Positions 17,791-26,556 of a DNA stretch of 60,388 nt are shown in pieces (position 1 is the first letter of the stretch; every line of letters begins with the position of its first letter). Position numbers and translations under genes: made by a program. The notes below the pieces were generated by a model. That model was not told the DNA's origin and did not search any database. It saw only the letters and a list, made by a program, of their open reading frames with translations. This DNA is from Desulfovibrio sp. Lineage in GTDB: Bacteria; Desulfobacterota; Desulfovibrionia; Desulfovibrionales; Desulfovibrionaceae. The stretch is taken from contig JAEEPQ010000002.1 in the NCBI GenBank assembly GCA_016284885.1, positions 1 through 60,388 on the forward strand, written 5' to 3'.

Positions 17791-18101
17791 ACCGCACGCT
17801 CCCAAAGCCGGCGCCGGGAGCATGTGCAGGCCGGCTCGGCCGTGTCCGAGGTGACATCTGGAGCGCACCCGGGACCGTCCCGGCCGACTCCAAAACGACA
17901 GGAACTATTCCTATACCTGTTTGCCGGACGTAAATCTAGACGTACGCTACGACCTTCCTCAAAAAAAGCCTGCAAATGCGCACGGTTGTCGGCAGGCACA
18001 GCAGACCTCCCCACGTGCCCTGAATTGCGCCCCGCAGGGCTCTCGGGTATTGTCCCGCCATCCAAAAAACCCTCTTGCACGGCCCTGCGCCCGGAGCTCA
18101 C
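17791..18101. other. Divergent intergenic region hom/mtnA
   Basis: About 310 nt with no gene. It is locally more AT-rich, with a TATAGG/AATAG stretch around 17905-17920 that could serve hom, and a candidate mtnA promoter at 18024-18052. No clear riboswitch or operator was seen. Confidence 0.5.
18024..18052 (+). promoter_or_regulatory. Candidate promoter of mtnA
   Basis: TTGCGC, 17-nt spacer, TATTGT, ending 49 nt before the mtnA ATG. The -35 is weak (three of six). Confidence 0.35.
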
Positions 18102-19130
18102 ATGGAAGACCATATCCGCTTCAACGAAAAGGACGCCGTCCTCGACCTGCTCGACCAGCGCAAGCTGCCGGGCGTGGAGGAGCGCTTCCCCTGCCGAACC
18201 ACCGACGACGTCATCTACGCCCTGCAGACCATGGTCGTGCGCGGCGCGCCTGCCATCGGCGTTTCCGCGGCCTTTGGCTGCGCTGTGGCTCTTGCCGAGT
18301 CCAGGGGCAAGGACTGGCGGAAGATCCTGCCGGAGAAGATGGAGGCCATACGCCAGGCCCGTCCCACGGCCGTCAACCTGGCCTGGGCCGTGGACCGCAT
18401 GGCCGCGCTCTGGAAGGCCAACGCCGGCCTCGGCTGCGACGATCTGCTTGCCTGCTTCATCGCCGAAGCCAAGCGGCTCCAGCAGGCGGACATCGACTCC
18501 TGCAAGGCCATAGGGCGCTTCGGCCTGCCCTGCGTGCACGACAACGACACCATCCTGACCCACTGCAACGCCGGCGCCCTCGCCACGGCCGGCTACGGCA
18601 CGGCCCTCGGCGTCGTCAGGGCAGCCTTCGAGCACTACCAGGGCATCAAGGTCATCGCCGACGAGACCCGCCCCTTCCTGCAGGGGGCGAGGCTCACCGC
18701 CTGGGAGCTCGCCAAGGACGGCATCCCGGTGACGGTCGCCTGCGACAACGCCTGCGCCCTGCTCATGAGCAGGGGCCTCGTCCAGTGCGTGGTGGTCGGC
18801 GCAGACCGCATTGCGGCCAACGGCGACGCTGCCAACAAGATAGGCACCTTTGGCGTGGCGCTGCTGGCCAGGCACTTCGGCATCCCCTTCTACGTGGCAG
18901 CCCCCGTCTCCACCATCGATCCCGCAACGCCCACGGGCGCATCCATTCCCATTGAAGAGCGCACGCCTCTAGAAGTCACGACCATAGGATCGACGCAGGT
19001 CACCCCGGACGGCGTGCCTGTCTACAACTTCGCCTTCGACGTCACGCCGGCAGAGCTCATTGCCGGCATCATCACCGACAGGGGCCTGCTCAAGGCGCCC
19101 TACGCCGAGGCCATCAAGGCCCTCTTCTAG
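18102..19130 (+). CDS. mtnA: S-methyl-5-thioribose-1-phosphate isomerase
   Basis: Isomerises methylthioribose-1-phosphate to methylthioribulose-1-phosphate in methionine salvage or related 5-thioribose/deoxyribose disposal. Family features are [35 protein letters not shown] (catalytic Cys region), [20 protein letters not shown] and [17 protein letters not shown] (catalytic Asp). ATG 18102 has GGAG 5 nt upstream and gives 342 residues. Related eIF2B-like paralogues exist, but the motifs fit MtnA. It is followed 26 nt later by the surface-carbohydrate-type gene. Confidence 0.93.
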   Translation: MEDHIRFNEKDAVLDLLDQRKLPGVEERFPCRTTDDVIYALQTMVVRGAPAIGVSAAFGCAVALAESRGKDWRKILPEKMEAIRQARPTAVNLAWAVDRMAALWKANAGLGCDDLLACFIAEAKRLQQADIDSCKAIGRFGLPCVHDNDTILTHCNAGALATAGYGTALGVVRAAFEHYQGIKVIADETRPFLQGARLTAWELAKDGIPVTVACDNACALLMSRGLVQCVVVGADRIAANGDAANKIGTFGVALLARHFGIPFYVAAPVSTIDPATPTGASIPIEERTPLEVTTIGSTQVTPDGVPVYNFAFDVTPAELIAGIITDRGLLKAPYAEAIKALF

Positions 19131-19156
19131 ATCCTGTCCTTTCGAGGAGTCGATCC

Positions 19157-21031
19157 ATGCTCATGCAGCTTTTCGCCGGCAGCGCCGGCCCTGCCCAGGA
19201 CGGCGCCCTGCAGGCCTCCTTCGATGCCTGGAGCGTCCAGGACGGCCAGATCTCCATTCCCCGGGAAACCGCCTCCCGCCTGCTTCAGATCCGCGCCGAG
19301 CATGCTGCCTTCGTCTTCGATCTCGGCAAGGCGCAGGCAGGCAGGCTTCCCCTCTGCGATGCGCTGAAGCAGGGCTCCGCCCTCTCCATGTGGTGGTGCT
19401 CCCTGCTCTACGAGCGCCACCCCAAGGTGACGCCCATGCTCTACGAGGTCTACCGCCTGCGCGCCGTGGAGCTCGCCATGCTCGAGCGCGGGTGCACGGC
19501 CCTGGCGGCGCGCGGACTCTCCCGGCCTGCCTGCCAGGCCCTGGCAGCCATGTGCCGCCGGCGCGGCTGGTCCTTCGAAGCCATTGAGCAGGCAGACGCC
19601 AGCGCCGGCAAGAGCCGGCTGCGCAAGACCTACGAAAAGACGCCCGCCCCCCTGCGGACCCTTGCCCGCTTCGGCTGGTGGCTGTGGAAGGTGCGCCGGC
19701 ACATCGGAGGGCCCGTCACGCTTTCCCCATCCAGCCAGCCCACGGGAACCATAGCCACCTACTTTCCCAACATCGACGCGAAGCTGGCCGGCGAGGGCAT
19801 CTTCCGCTCCCGCTACTGGGAGTCCCTGCACGATGCGCTGGCAGAAGAGGCAGGAGCAGGCCAGCCTCCCGCCGTGCGCTGGCTCTTCGTGCACTTCCCC
19901 TCGCCCCAGGGCTCGCTTGCCCAATGCCGGCAGTGGATTGACGGCTTTCGCCACGCCCGCAAAAGCGGCGTCTCCTTCAACTACCTGGAGGAATTCCTCT
20001 CGGCCAAGGACATTCTGCAGGGCTGGCTGCGCTACGCCCGCCTCGCCCTGGCAAGCCTTGCGGCCGAGCGGGCCGTGCGCGGGCGCTTCCGCCTGCCATC
20101 CTCCGAACTCGACCTCTGGCCCCTGCTGCAGGCCGACTTCGCCGAGTCCTTCCGCGGCTGGCGCTGCCTTGAACGCGTGCTCCAGCAGAAGGGCATCGAA
20201 AACTACGTCGGCCAGGCAGGCGCCCAGCGCTGGTGGACCTTCCCCCTGGAGAACTGCCCCTGGGAGCGCATGCTCACCCACGCCGTGCACGAGCGCCATG
20301 CAGGCCCGGTGCTGGGCGCCCAGCACTCCACCATACGACCCACGGATTTCCGCTACTTCGACGACCCGAGGACCTGGTCGGATCCCGAAACTCTGCCCTT
20401 CCAGCCGGACTGCGTTGCCGGCAACGGCGAGAGCGCCTGCTCCCAGTGGCGGGCAGCCGGCGTGCCCGAGCACCGCCTCGGCCAGATCGAGGCCCTGCGC
20501 TACCTCTATCTGGCAGGCCAAAAGAAGGCCAGGCTGGACGGCCGGCCCCGCCAGCTGCTGGTGGTGACCAGCTTCTTCAGGGACGAGACCGAGGCCCATC
20601 TGCAGCTCCTTGCCCAAGCCGAGGAGCAGGGCCTGCTTGCGGACTTCGAGGTCACGGTGAAGCCGCACCCCTACCTGCCCGTGGAGGCGCGCCTGCGCGA
20701 GCTCCTGGGCGAGAAGGCGGAGCGCTTCGCCTTCTCGACCGTGCCCGTGGCCGAGGCGCTGGCCTCCAGCCCCCTCGTCTGGGCCTCCAACTCCACCACT
20801 GTGGCCCTCGAGGCTGCCGTCAAGGGCCTGCCCGTCATGGTCATGCAGCCATCAAACGACTTCGATCTCTGCCCTCTGCAGGACGTGCCTGGACTTCCCC
20901 GCACAAGCTCGCTGCAGGATCTCAAGGAAGCGCTGGCATCTGCCGCTCCGCTGGAGCTTGATCCCAACTATCTGCGCCTCGACACGAGCCTTGCCCGCTG
21001 GCGGGACATGCTGGGGCTGAAGCAGGCATAG
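19157..21031 (+). CDS. Probable surface-carbohydrate biosynthesis / GT-B-like protein
   Basis: 624 residues, no signal peptide. The C-terminal 150 residues look like the nucleotide-sugar-binding half of GT-B or capsule-type transferases: VKPHPYLPVEARLREL, then WASNSTTVALEAAVKGLPVMVM. The N-terminal half is rich in Arg and Trp with no clear domain, and a central block contains WLFVHFPSPQGS and VLGAQHSTIRP. The layout recalls the uncharacterised surface-carbohydrate (O-antigen) family of LIC13510 type, but I cannot confirm that by eye. GAGGA lies about 9 nt before ATG. No sugar-nucleotide or polysaccharide genes surround it; it sits between mtnA and ADP-ribosylglycohydrolases, probably co-transcribed (gaps of 26 and 22 nt). 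Confidence 0.6.
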   Translation: MLMQLFAGSAGPAQDGALQASFDAWSVQDGQISIPRETASRLLQIRAEHAAFVFDLGKAQAGRLPLCDALKQGSALSMWWCSLLYERHPKVTPMLYEVYRLRAVELAMLERGCTALAARGLSRPACQALAAMCRRRGWSFEAIEQADASAGKSRLRKTYEKTPAPLRTLARFGWWLWKVRRHIGGPVTLSPSSQPTGTIATYFPNIDAKLAGEGIFRSRYWESLHDALAEEAGAGQPPAVRWLFVHFPSPQGSLAQCRQWIDGFRHARKSGVSFNYLEEFLSAKDILQGWLRYARLALASLAAERAVRGRFRLPSSELDLWPLLQADFAESFRGWRCLERVLQQKGIENYVGQAGAQRWWTFPLENCPWERMLTHAVHERHAGPVLGAQHSTIRPTDFRYFDDPRTWSDPETLPFQPDCVAGNGESACSQWRAAGVPEHRLGQIEALRYLYLAGQKKARLDGRPRQLLVVTSFFRDETEAHLQLLAQAEEQGLLADFEVTVKPHPYLPVEARLRELLGEKAERFAFSTVPVAEALASSPLVWASNSTTVALEAAVKGLPVMVMQPSNDFDLCPLQDVPGLPRTSSLQDLKEALASAAPLELDPNYLRLDTSLARWRDMLGLKQA

Positions 21032-21053
21032 CGCCTGCAGGAAGGAGCTACCC

Positions 21054-21863
21054 ATGATAGGCGCCATCATCGGCGACATGGCTGGCTGCAGGTTCGAGCG
21101 CCATGCCCACCAGCCAGGCCTCGATCCCCTCGACTTTCCCCTCTTTTCCGAGCGCACCAGCTTCACGGACGACACGGTGCTCTCCTTTGCCGTGAGCGAG
21201 GCCCTCATGGAGAGCAAGGGCGATGCGCAGCGCATGCGCGATGCCTGCAGCCGGCGCTTCAAGGCCTTCGCCTGCAGGTATCCACGGGCTGGCTACGGCC
21301 GGCGCTTCCGGGAGTGGGCCTTCAGCAAGGACACCACGCCCTTCGGCAGCTTCGGCAACGGATCTGCCATGCGCGTCTCGCCCGTGGGCTGGAGCTTCGG
21401 GACGCTGGAGGAGACGGAGCGCATGGCCAGGGCCTCGGCCGAGCCGACCCACAACCATCCCGAGGGCGTCAAGGGCGCCTGCAGCGTGGCGGCCGCCATC
21501 TTCCTTGCCCGCCAGGGGCAATGCCCAGAGGAGATACGCGACCATATCCAGCGCGCCTACGGCTACGATCTGTCCCAGCACATCCCAGAGATAGGCAATA
21601 CGGGCTTCGACTCGACCTGCCAAGGATCGGTTCCGCAGGCCATCGTCTGCGCCCTTGAAACGGCAAGCGTCGAGGATGCCGTCCGCTCTGCCATACTCCT
21701 GCGCGGCGACGCGGACACCCAGGGCGCCATTGCCGGAAGCATCGCCGAAGCCCTGTGGGGCGTGCCGGAGGATCTGAAGAACGAGGCGGAAGCGCGGCTC
21801 GACGGCTATCTGCGGGACTGCCTCCAGCGCTGGCGCAGCTGGCTTGCTGGACGCAGGGCCTAG
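21054..21863 (+). CDS. ADP-ribosylglycohydrolase (DraG/ARH-like), copy 1
   Basis: Predicted hydrolase removing ADP-ribose from proteins, nucleic acids or small molecules. The family's dinuclear metal site is complete: GAIIGDMAG at the start, FTDDT at residues 37-41, and GDADTQGAIAGSIAEA near the C-terminus. GSFGNGSAMRVSP, the substrate-loop signature, is also present. 269 residues, single domain. It is followed 136 nt later by a paralogue of the same architecture. No ADP-ribosyltransferase (DraT-like) gene is nearby, so the substrate is unknown. Confidence 0.92.
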   Translation: MIGAIIGDMAGCRFERHAHQPGLDPLDFPLFSERTSFTDDTVLSFAVSEALMESKGDAQRMRDACSRRFKAFACRYPRAGYGRRFREWAFSKDTTPFGSFGNGSAMRVSPVGWSFGTLEETERMARASAEPTHNHPEGVKGACSVAAAIFLARQGQCPEEIRDHIQRAYGYDLSQHIPEIGNTGFDSTCQGSVPQAIVCALETASVEDAVRSAILLRGDADTQGAIAGSIAEALWGVPEDLKNEAEARLDGYLRDCLQRWRSWLAGRRA

Positions 21864-21999
21864 GCGGCGCAGTCTTTTTCCGCATTTTTTCGCTAAACTT
21901 CCACCGCACGGAAAGCGCCAGAGCTCTCATGGAACCAGTCCCGGAGGAGGCTTCTGCCCCCGGGACAGATGGCATTTACCCAAGCCCAAGGAGGTTCCC

Positions 22000-22821
22000 A
22001 TGATAGGCGCGATCATCGGCGACATGGCAGGTTCCCGTTTCGAGCACCATCCCCACCGGGCGGGCATCGACCCCCTCGGCTTTCCCCTCTTCACCGGAGA
22101 GTCCCGCTTCACCGACGACACGGTCATGAGCATTGCCGTGAGCCAAGCCCTCATGGACGCAGCAGGCGATCCGGACAGACTGAGCGAAGCCTGCGCCCTG
22201 CGCTTCAAGGAGTACGGGCGCCGGTACCCCGCTGCCGGCTACGGCGGCCGCTTCAGGCAGTGGCTCGCCAGCGACGACATGCGCCCCCTCGGCAGCTTTG
22301 GCAACGGCTCGGCCATGCGCGTCTCGCCCGTGGGCTGGAGTTGCGGGACGCTAGAGGAGGCGGAGCGCATGGCCAAGGCCTCGGCCGATGCGACCCACAA
22401 CCATCCCGAGGGCGTCAAGGGCGCCTGCAGCGTGGCTGCGGCCATCTTCCTCGCCCGCCAGGGCCAGAGCCAGAAGGAAATCCGCCGCTACCTCCAGCGC
22501 GCCTACGGCTACGACCTGGACAAGAGCCTAGACGAGATAGGCAATACCGGCTTCGACGTCACCTGCCAGGGCTCGGTGCCGCAGGCCATCGTCTGCGCCC
22601 TCGAAACCTCGAGCGTCGAAGAGGCCGTGAGGTCCGCCATACTCCTGCGCGGCGATGCAGACACGCAGGGGGCCATAGCCGGAAGCATCGCTGAAGCCCT
22701 GTGGGGCGTGCCGGAGGATCTGTTCGCCGAGGCGGCGAGGCGACTTGACCGCTTCCTGCTCGACGGCCTCGGACGATGGCTCGCCTGGCTTGGCGAAGGC
22801 CAGCACAGCCTCGCGCAGTAA
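22000..22821 (+). CDS. ADP-ribosylglycohydrolase (DraG/ARH-like), copy 2
   Basis: Tandem paralogue of the preceding gene, 273 residues, with the same metal motifs (IGDMAGSRFE, FTDDT, GDADTQGAIAG). ATG 22000 has AAGGAGG 6 nt upstream; the track ORF start at 21844 runs into copy 1. The two proteins are near-identical from about residue 95 onward (THNHPEGVKGACSVAAAIF is shared exactly) but differ clearly in residues 12-95. This suggests duplication with later gene conversion in the 3' half. A fragment of a third copy survives near 23.7 kb. Confidence 0.92.
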   Translation: MIGAIIGDMAGSRFEHHPHRAGIDPLGFPLFTGESRFTDDTVMSIAVSQALMDAAGDPDRLSEACALRFKEYGRRYPAAGYGGRFRQWLASDDMRPLGSFGNGSAMRVSPVGWSCGTLEEAERMAKASADATHNHPEGVKGACSVAAAIFLARQGQSQKEIRRYLQRAYGYDLDKSLDEIGNTGFDVTCQGSVPQAIVCALETSSVEEAVRSAILLRGDADTQGAIAGSIAEALWGVPEDLFAEAARRLDRFLLDGLGRWLAWLGEGQHSLAQ

Positions 22822-23064
22822 GGCAGGAAAGGCCGGCGAAAACGCACAGACCCGGCAGCGACATCCTGTCCTTGCCCCCGCTTCTGCTGTCCTTGCCTCG
22901 AGCCCTGGCCTGCCTGCGTCACCGGACGCTAGCCCGAGACCTTCTCTTTCCCTCCCGGAGGACAGGCTGCGGACGAACAGCAGCCTCTTGAGACTATTGA
23001 AGCCTCTTCGTTTCACATCGCGACCCGAAGACCGTGGCGAATCTGTCCAAACGAAAGCACCCGC
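22822..23064. other. Gene-free stretch after the ADP-ribosylglycohydrolases
   Basis: No recognisable gene or clear hairpin. Composition shifts from GC-rich to AT-rich toward the modA-like promoter at 23065. Confidence 0.5.
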
Positions 23065-23093
23065 TTGAAATCACATGACGAACTAGCTATACA
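23065..23093 (+). promoter_or_regulatory. Strong sigma70-type promoter upstream of the modA-like pseudogene
   Basis: TTGAAA (23065-23070), 17-nt spacer, TATACA (23088-23093), in an AT-rich stretch. This is one of the best promoter matches in the window, yet it drives only a broken gene. Confidence 0.6.
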
Positions 23094-23168
23094 ATATTCA
23101 AGCACTTACGGAATTTCAAAGCTGAAGCGTCTAACACGAAATTTCGCTCTGCAACTGGAGGCTTCACC

Positions 23169-23497
23169 ATGAAAAAATTACTTTTAGCAACTTTTTTTGC
23201 GACAATCCTGTCTGCCTCTGCGACAGACGCCACTCCTCTGAGGATCTACTGTGGAGCCGGCATGACGAAGCCTTTCAGCGAAATCAGCGCAGCCTAGGAC
23301 AAAATCAGAGGAGAAGCTCCAGAGGTCATGTATGCCAATGCCGGCCAACTGCAGGCTCAAATCAAGAATTCTGGCAAGGGAGATCTGTTATCGCTGGAGC
23401 CGTAGAAGAGCTGTAGCCAGTTGAGCAATTCGTGACGGCCAAGCAGCTACTTGTCAAGCATATTCCCGTGCTTGCTGTCAGGCAGGGCAATCCCAAG
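23169..23497 (+). pseudogene. Broken ModA-like molybdate/anion-binding lipoprotein or periplasmic protein gene
   Basis: ATG 23169 has TGGAGG 8 nt upstream and begins a normal signal peptide (MKKLLLATFFATILSASA), then PLRIYCGAGMTKPFSEI, the start typical of ModA-type solute-binding proteins. TAG at 23295 interrupts it. The frame continues with YANAGQLQAQIKN and GKGDL, a base is missing near 23389, and the shifted frame gives IAGAVEEL, a TAG at 23414, then PVEQFVTAK and LVKHIPVLAVRQGNPK. After about 23497 similarity is lost. At least two nonsense codons, one frameshift and a 3' truncation make it non-functional. No modB or modC lies nearby. Confidence 0.85.
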
Positions 23498-23683
23498 AAG
23501 CGGAAGGCTTCTGTCCGTTCGGAACGCTGACCGCCTCTATGAGCCTGACGGCTCCGCAGCGGATGCTTTTCTCGCATTCCGCTCAACGTGATGATGGCGC
23601 CGTCGCCGGCATGCCCGTCGTCAGGCTCGGGCACGCCCCCGCCGGATAGGCGCCACTCCCTCGCTTTTCCCTCTTCGATACCT

Positions 23684-23755
23684 GACGGCTTCCTGCGCGG
23701 ACGTCTCCCGCACCGTCACTCCTGGCTTGGCGACGGCCAGACCGGCTTGCCGCAA
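23684..23755 (+). pseudogene. C-terminal fragment of a third ADP-ribosylglycohydrolase
   Basis: In the frame of the track ORF at 23588 the peptide contains DGFLRGRL then HSWLGDGQTGLPQ, aligning without gaps to the C-terminus of copy 2 (DRFLLDGL, then LAWLGEGQHSLAQ). By eye about two thirds of the bases match over 75 nt. The rest of the copy is not readable between 23498 and 23683. From 23756 to 23872 I see nothing. Confidence 0.5.
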
Positions 23756-23872
23756 CACAGGCCAGCAGCGCGGCTCCGCCACCTCCGCATGAACGCCGAC
23801 GCGCCCGCAGGGCACTGAAGCCATGCGGGCGCGACAGGAGAGGCGTCTGGAGAAAGAGGTGGAGAGGCCTAG

Positions 23873-25420
23873 CTAGAAGCTGTACTTGAACATGCAGGAC
23901 ACGCGGTAGTTGTCGCGGTAGACGTTGGAATGCCTTCCCTCGCCCCAGGTGTCCTTGTCCAGGTTCAGGCGCACGTAGGCGCCCTCAAGCTGGAAGGTCA
24001 GATTCTCGTATATCTTGTAGGTGTTCACGAGGTTGACTTCCCAGGCGTTGTCCTTGGTGGTGAGATAGGCCATGGGGCCGTCGGCGCGGTTCGGCCAGTT
24101 CATGCCGATGCGCCCGGGCATGTCGCTGCTGTTGGTGCCGAGGTAGAAGCCGACGCGGACGAGGTGAGTCAGGTCGGGAACAAAGGAGATCTTGTCGATC
24201 TGGGCGATGACGCCCGCCGTGCCGCCGGGGTTGTGGCCGAGCACCTTCCAGGTCTGCTCGTCGAAGCAGGGATCGCCGAAGCCGAGGGAGCTGACGGCCC
24301 AGGGAGTGTTGAACTGCGGCAGGCGCTCGGACCCGTTGTAGGGATTGTCGTCGTCGCCGGAACCGTACCAGGCGATGATGCCGGGGACGCCCCAGTCGGC
24401 CTTGTAGTCGAGGCGGGCGCCAGCGTACCAGCCCTGGCGCTTCATCTGCAGGGTGCGACCCTTGTCGCCGAAGCCGCCGTAGTTCTTGATTTCGCCAAGG
24501 TACACGGATCCAAAGGCGCCTTCGACGCCAAGACGCAGGGTGCCCGTCAGATCGAACTGGCCCACGAGGCCGGCCCAGAAGCCGTTGCCCCAGTCGCGGT
24601 CGAGCTTGTGGAGTTCATTGCCCTGCAGCCAAGTGTAGCCGCGGTTGCCACCTGTGGGCACGCCACCGCCGAGGACGGGGGTGAGTCCGCCACGGGGGGC
24701 GACAATGCCGGTGTCGCCCATGGCCGCCGTGACGCCGGTCATGCTGTACTTGCCGATGAGCGAGTACATAGCATAGGGCTCGAGCTTCCAGCCGTCGCCG
24801 CGGAAGGGGAGCATGAGGGCAAAGCAGTCCAGGTTGTCGAGCCACCGGGTCTTCGAATCGGCGACGTTGGTGTACTCCTGGGCGGAGTTGTCGTTGTAGG
24901 GCCTGGCCCAGAAGAAGGTGAGATCGCTCTGCACGCTCTCGCCCTTGAAGAGGGGCGAGGAGACGGAGACACCCGCCATTTCCTTGCCGAAGATGGGGCC
25001 AAAGCCGTACTTGGAGAGCACGCCGGGCAGCATGAGCGTCTGCAGGCCCATGCGAACCTTGGCGTCGGTCTGGGGAACCATCCAGTCAATGTAGGCGAAG
25101 CGGACCTGGACAATCTTGCCGTCAGCGCCGAGGGCGCCGCCGTTAGCGGCCTTGCCCCACTCGGTGCGACCGATTTCGAACTCGATCGTGCCGGAGAGCG
25201 ACTCGCTGGCCCTGGCCTGCAACTGGGTGCGGAATCGCTGGATGGCATCGAAGCTGTCGGAGCCCTTGTAGCCACGGGGAACGACGTTGGAGTGCTCGAA
25301 GCCGACAACCCAGGCGCCGGAGATCTTGTAGTCTATGGACTGCGCTGGGGAGGCAGAGAGGGCGGAGCACAGCAGGGCGCCCGCCAGGGTGGCCAGTACT
25401 TTCTTTCCTGAAATGTGCAT
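23873..25420 (-). CDS. Outer-membrane homotrimeric porin (Desulfovibrio type)
   Basis: General diffusion porin in the outer membrane. ATG 25420 has GGAGG 5 nt upstream and starts a clear signal peptide (MHISGKKVLATLAGALLCSALSASPAQS); the longer track ORF adds 29 residues before it. The mature protein of about 490 residues alternates aromatic and polar residues as in a beta-barrel and ends with MFKYSF, a C-terminal Phe typical for BAM recognition. Segments such as VRFAYIDWMVPQTDAKVRMG fit the family of homotrimeric porins common in Desulfovibrionaceae. It is divergent from the first Crp-type regulator, and a shared palindrome lies between them. Confidence 0.88.
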   Translation of the reverse strand: MHISGKKVLATLAGALLCSALSASPAQSIDYKISGAWVVGFEHSNVVPRGYKGSDSFDAIQRFRTQLQARASESLSGTIEFEIGRTEWGKAANGGALGADGKIVQVRFAYIDWMVPQTDAKVRMGLQTLMLPGVLSKYGFGPIFGKEMAGVSVSSPLFKGESVQSDLTFFWARPYNDNSAQEYTNVADSKTRWLDNLDCFALMLPFRGDGWKLEPYAMYSLIGKYSMTGVTAAMGDTGIVAPRGGLTPVLGGGVPTGGNRGYTWLQGNELHKLDRDWGNGFWAGLVGQFDLTGTLRLGVEGAFGSVYLGEIKNYGGFGDKGRTLQMKRQGWYAGARLDYKADWGVPGIIAWYGSGDDDNPYNGSERLPQFNTPWAVSSLGFGDPCFDEQTWKVLGHNPGGTAGVIAQIDKISFVPDLTHLVRVGFYLGTNSSDMPGRIGMNWPNRADGPMAYLTTKDNAWEVNLVNTYKIYENLTFQLEGAYVRLNLDKDTWGEGRHSNVYRDNYRVSCMFKYSF

Positions 25421-25516
25421 GAAATCCTCCGAAGAAGCGGTTTTGAGTCCCGCCAGACCCGCCTCTGCCAAGGATTTGTGGAAATGCTTCTGCCATGGAT
25501 CCGGCATCTGCGCCTA

Positions 25517-25528
25517 TAGCCCAGGCTA
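25517..25528. promoter_or_regulatory. Palindromic operator, site A (porin / regulator 1 intergenic region)
   Basis: TAGCCCAGGCTA: perfect 5-bp arms TAGCC/GGCTA around a 2-nt centre. The same pattern TAGYCYAGRCTA recurs at 26458 and 27310. On the porin strand a weak -10-like GGCAGA begins 34 nt downstream, the offset seen at the other two sites. Confidence 0.55.
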
Positions 25529-25681
25529 GTTCTCAAAAAAAAGCTTTTTCCGTTTCCTTTTACGCATGGCTCACCGACTGCCCCGGCCCGCGCTCTTTGC
25601 CTCTGTGTCCGATGTTTGCTACTGGTTTCACAAGCTGTCCGAGAGCGTGCCCCGCGAGGGCCGCGGCGACGGGAGGTGCAC

Positions 25682-26407
25682 ATGTCCCACTCAGCCGGAA
25701 CCGGCCTTTTGAAGGCATCGGCCCTTGCCCAGCGCAAGGCGGAATACGAAGCCATCCTGCGATCCATCGGCACCGAGCACGTCCTGCGCAAGGGAGAGAT
25801 CCTGCGCACGGGCAACATCTGCTACCTGCTCAAGGGGCTGTGCATCTTAAGCTTCTACGACCACTGCGGGAACGAGACGACGCTCATCTACTTCGAGCCG
25901 GGGAGGCTCTTCAACTTCATGCCCAAGCTCGTCAAGATCTACCCTCTCCAGCCCAAGACGGTCCGCAGGCAACTGCCCATCGACGCCTTTGCCGTGCGCG
26001 CCAAGGAGGACTGCCTCTTTCTGTTCATCGACCACAACGTCTTCGAGCGCGAGCTGGCAAAGAGCCTCCCCCTGCACTCGCTCCTCGTGCAGTCGCTGAC
26101 CGAAAACTGCGAGAACCTCATCTCCCATGCCGGCAACTCGCCCCTGCTGCCCGCCCCCCAGCGCATCTGCCGGCTGCTGGCGGAGATGATGGCGGAAGAG
26201 CCTCCGCATGCCGTTCCCTCCTACTTGAGCTACAGCGAAATCTCTCTGCACCTGGCCATCCATCCCATCACGGTCGCCAAGATATTCAAGGCGCTGAAGG
26301 AGGACGGCATCACGGAGAGGAAGGGCAGAACGCTGACAGTGGCCGATCCAGAACGCCTGTGCGCCATAGCCCGCGGCATGGAGGACTTCGAGTACAAGCG
26401 TTCCTAG
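25682..26407 (+). CDS. Crp/Fnr-family transcription regulator, copy 1
   Basis: 241 residues: a cyclic-nucleotide-binding-type beta-roll (about residues 20-125), a long dimer helix, and a Crp-type winged helix (about 165-225) with recognition helix HPITVAKIFKALKEDGI. GGGAGG lies 5 nt before ATG 25682; the track start at 25616 adds 22 residues. The Cys cluster of oxygen-sensing Fnr and a full cAMP phosphate-binding cassette are both absent, so the ligand is unknown. It is a tandem paralogue of the next gene (AGNSPLLPAPQRICRLLAE is shared exactly). Position between porin and permease operon, with recurring palindromes, suggests control of this region. Confidence 0.88.
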   Translation: MSHSAGTGLLKASALAQRKAEYEAILRSIGTEHVLRKGEILRTGNICYLLKGLCILSFYDHCGNETTLIYFEPGRLFNFMPKLVKIYPLQPKTVRRQLPIDAFAVRAKEDCLFLFIDHNVFERELAKSLPLHSLLVQSLTENCENLISHAGNSPLLPAPQRICRLLAEMMAEEPPHAVPSYLSYSEISLHLAIHPITVAKIFKALKEDGITERKGRTLTVADPERLCAIARGMEDFEYKRS

Positions 26408-26424
26408 CCTGCCGGACAGGCTTT
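26406..26424 (+). terminator. Small terminator after regulator 1
   Basis: 6-bp stem AGCCTG/CAGGCT overlapping the stop codon, loop CCGGA, then TTTCTGG. Short but well placed. Confidence 0.45.
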
Positions 26425-26457
26425 CTGGCCCTCTGGCCACGCCGGGACGGCTCTCCG

Positions 26458-26497
26458 TAGCCTAGACTAATACCGGACCCTGGCTCCCTGCTGTAGA
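26458..26497 (+). promoter_or_regulatory. Palindromic operator site B with -10 box, promoter of regulator 2
   Basis: TAGCCTAGACTA at 26458-26469, followed by ATACCG; TGTAGA begins at 26492, 34 nt after the start of the palindrome. Site C has the same layout. No good -35 is present, as expected for a class II activator site centred near -41. Regulator 2 (or its paralogue) may act here, giving autoregulation; this is inference. Confidence 0.55.
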
Positions 26498-26510
26498 GCT
26501 GTGGCAGATG

Positions 26511-26535
26511 CGGGGCGCCGGCTGGCGGCGCCCTG
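26511..26535 (+). promoter_or_regulatory. Hairpin in the leader of regulator 2
   Basis: A 7-bp perfect stem (GGGCGCC/GGCGCCC) extended by a G-T and a C-G pair, 7-nt loop, ending 10 nt before the AGGAG Shine-Dalgarno sequence. It may affect message stability or translation. Confidence 0.4.
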
Positions 26536-26556
26536 CCAAAACGACAGGAGTCCAGC

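Noticed and set aside
15664-18513. 949-residue plus-strand ORF opposite dinB, yjbQ and hom
   Set aside because: Composition is Gly/His/Val-rich without any motif and it runs antisense to three well-identified genes; a GC-rich shadow.
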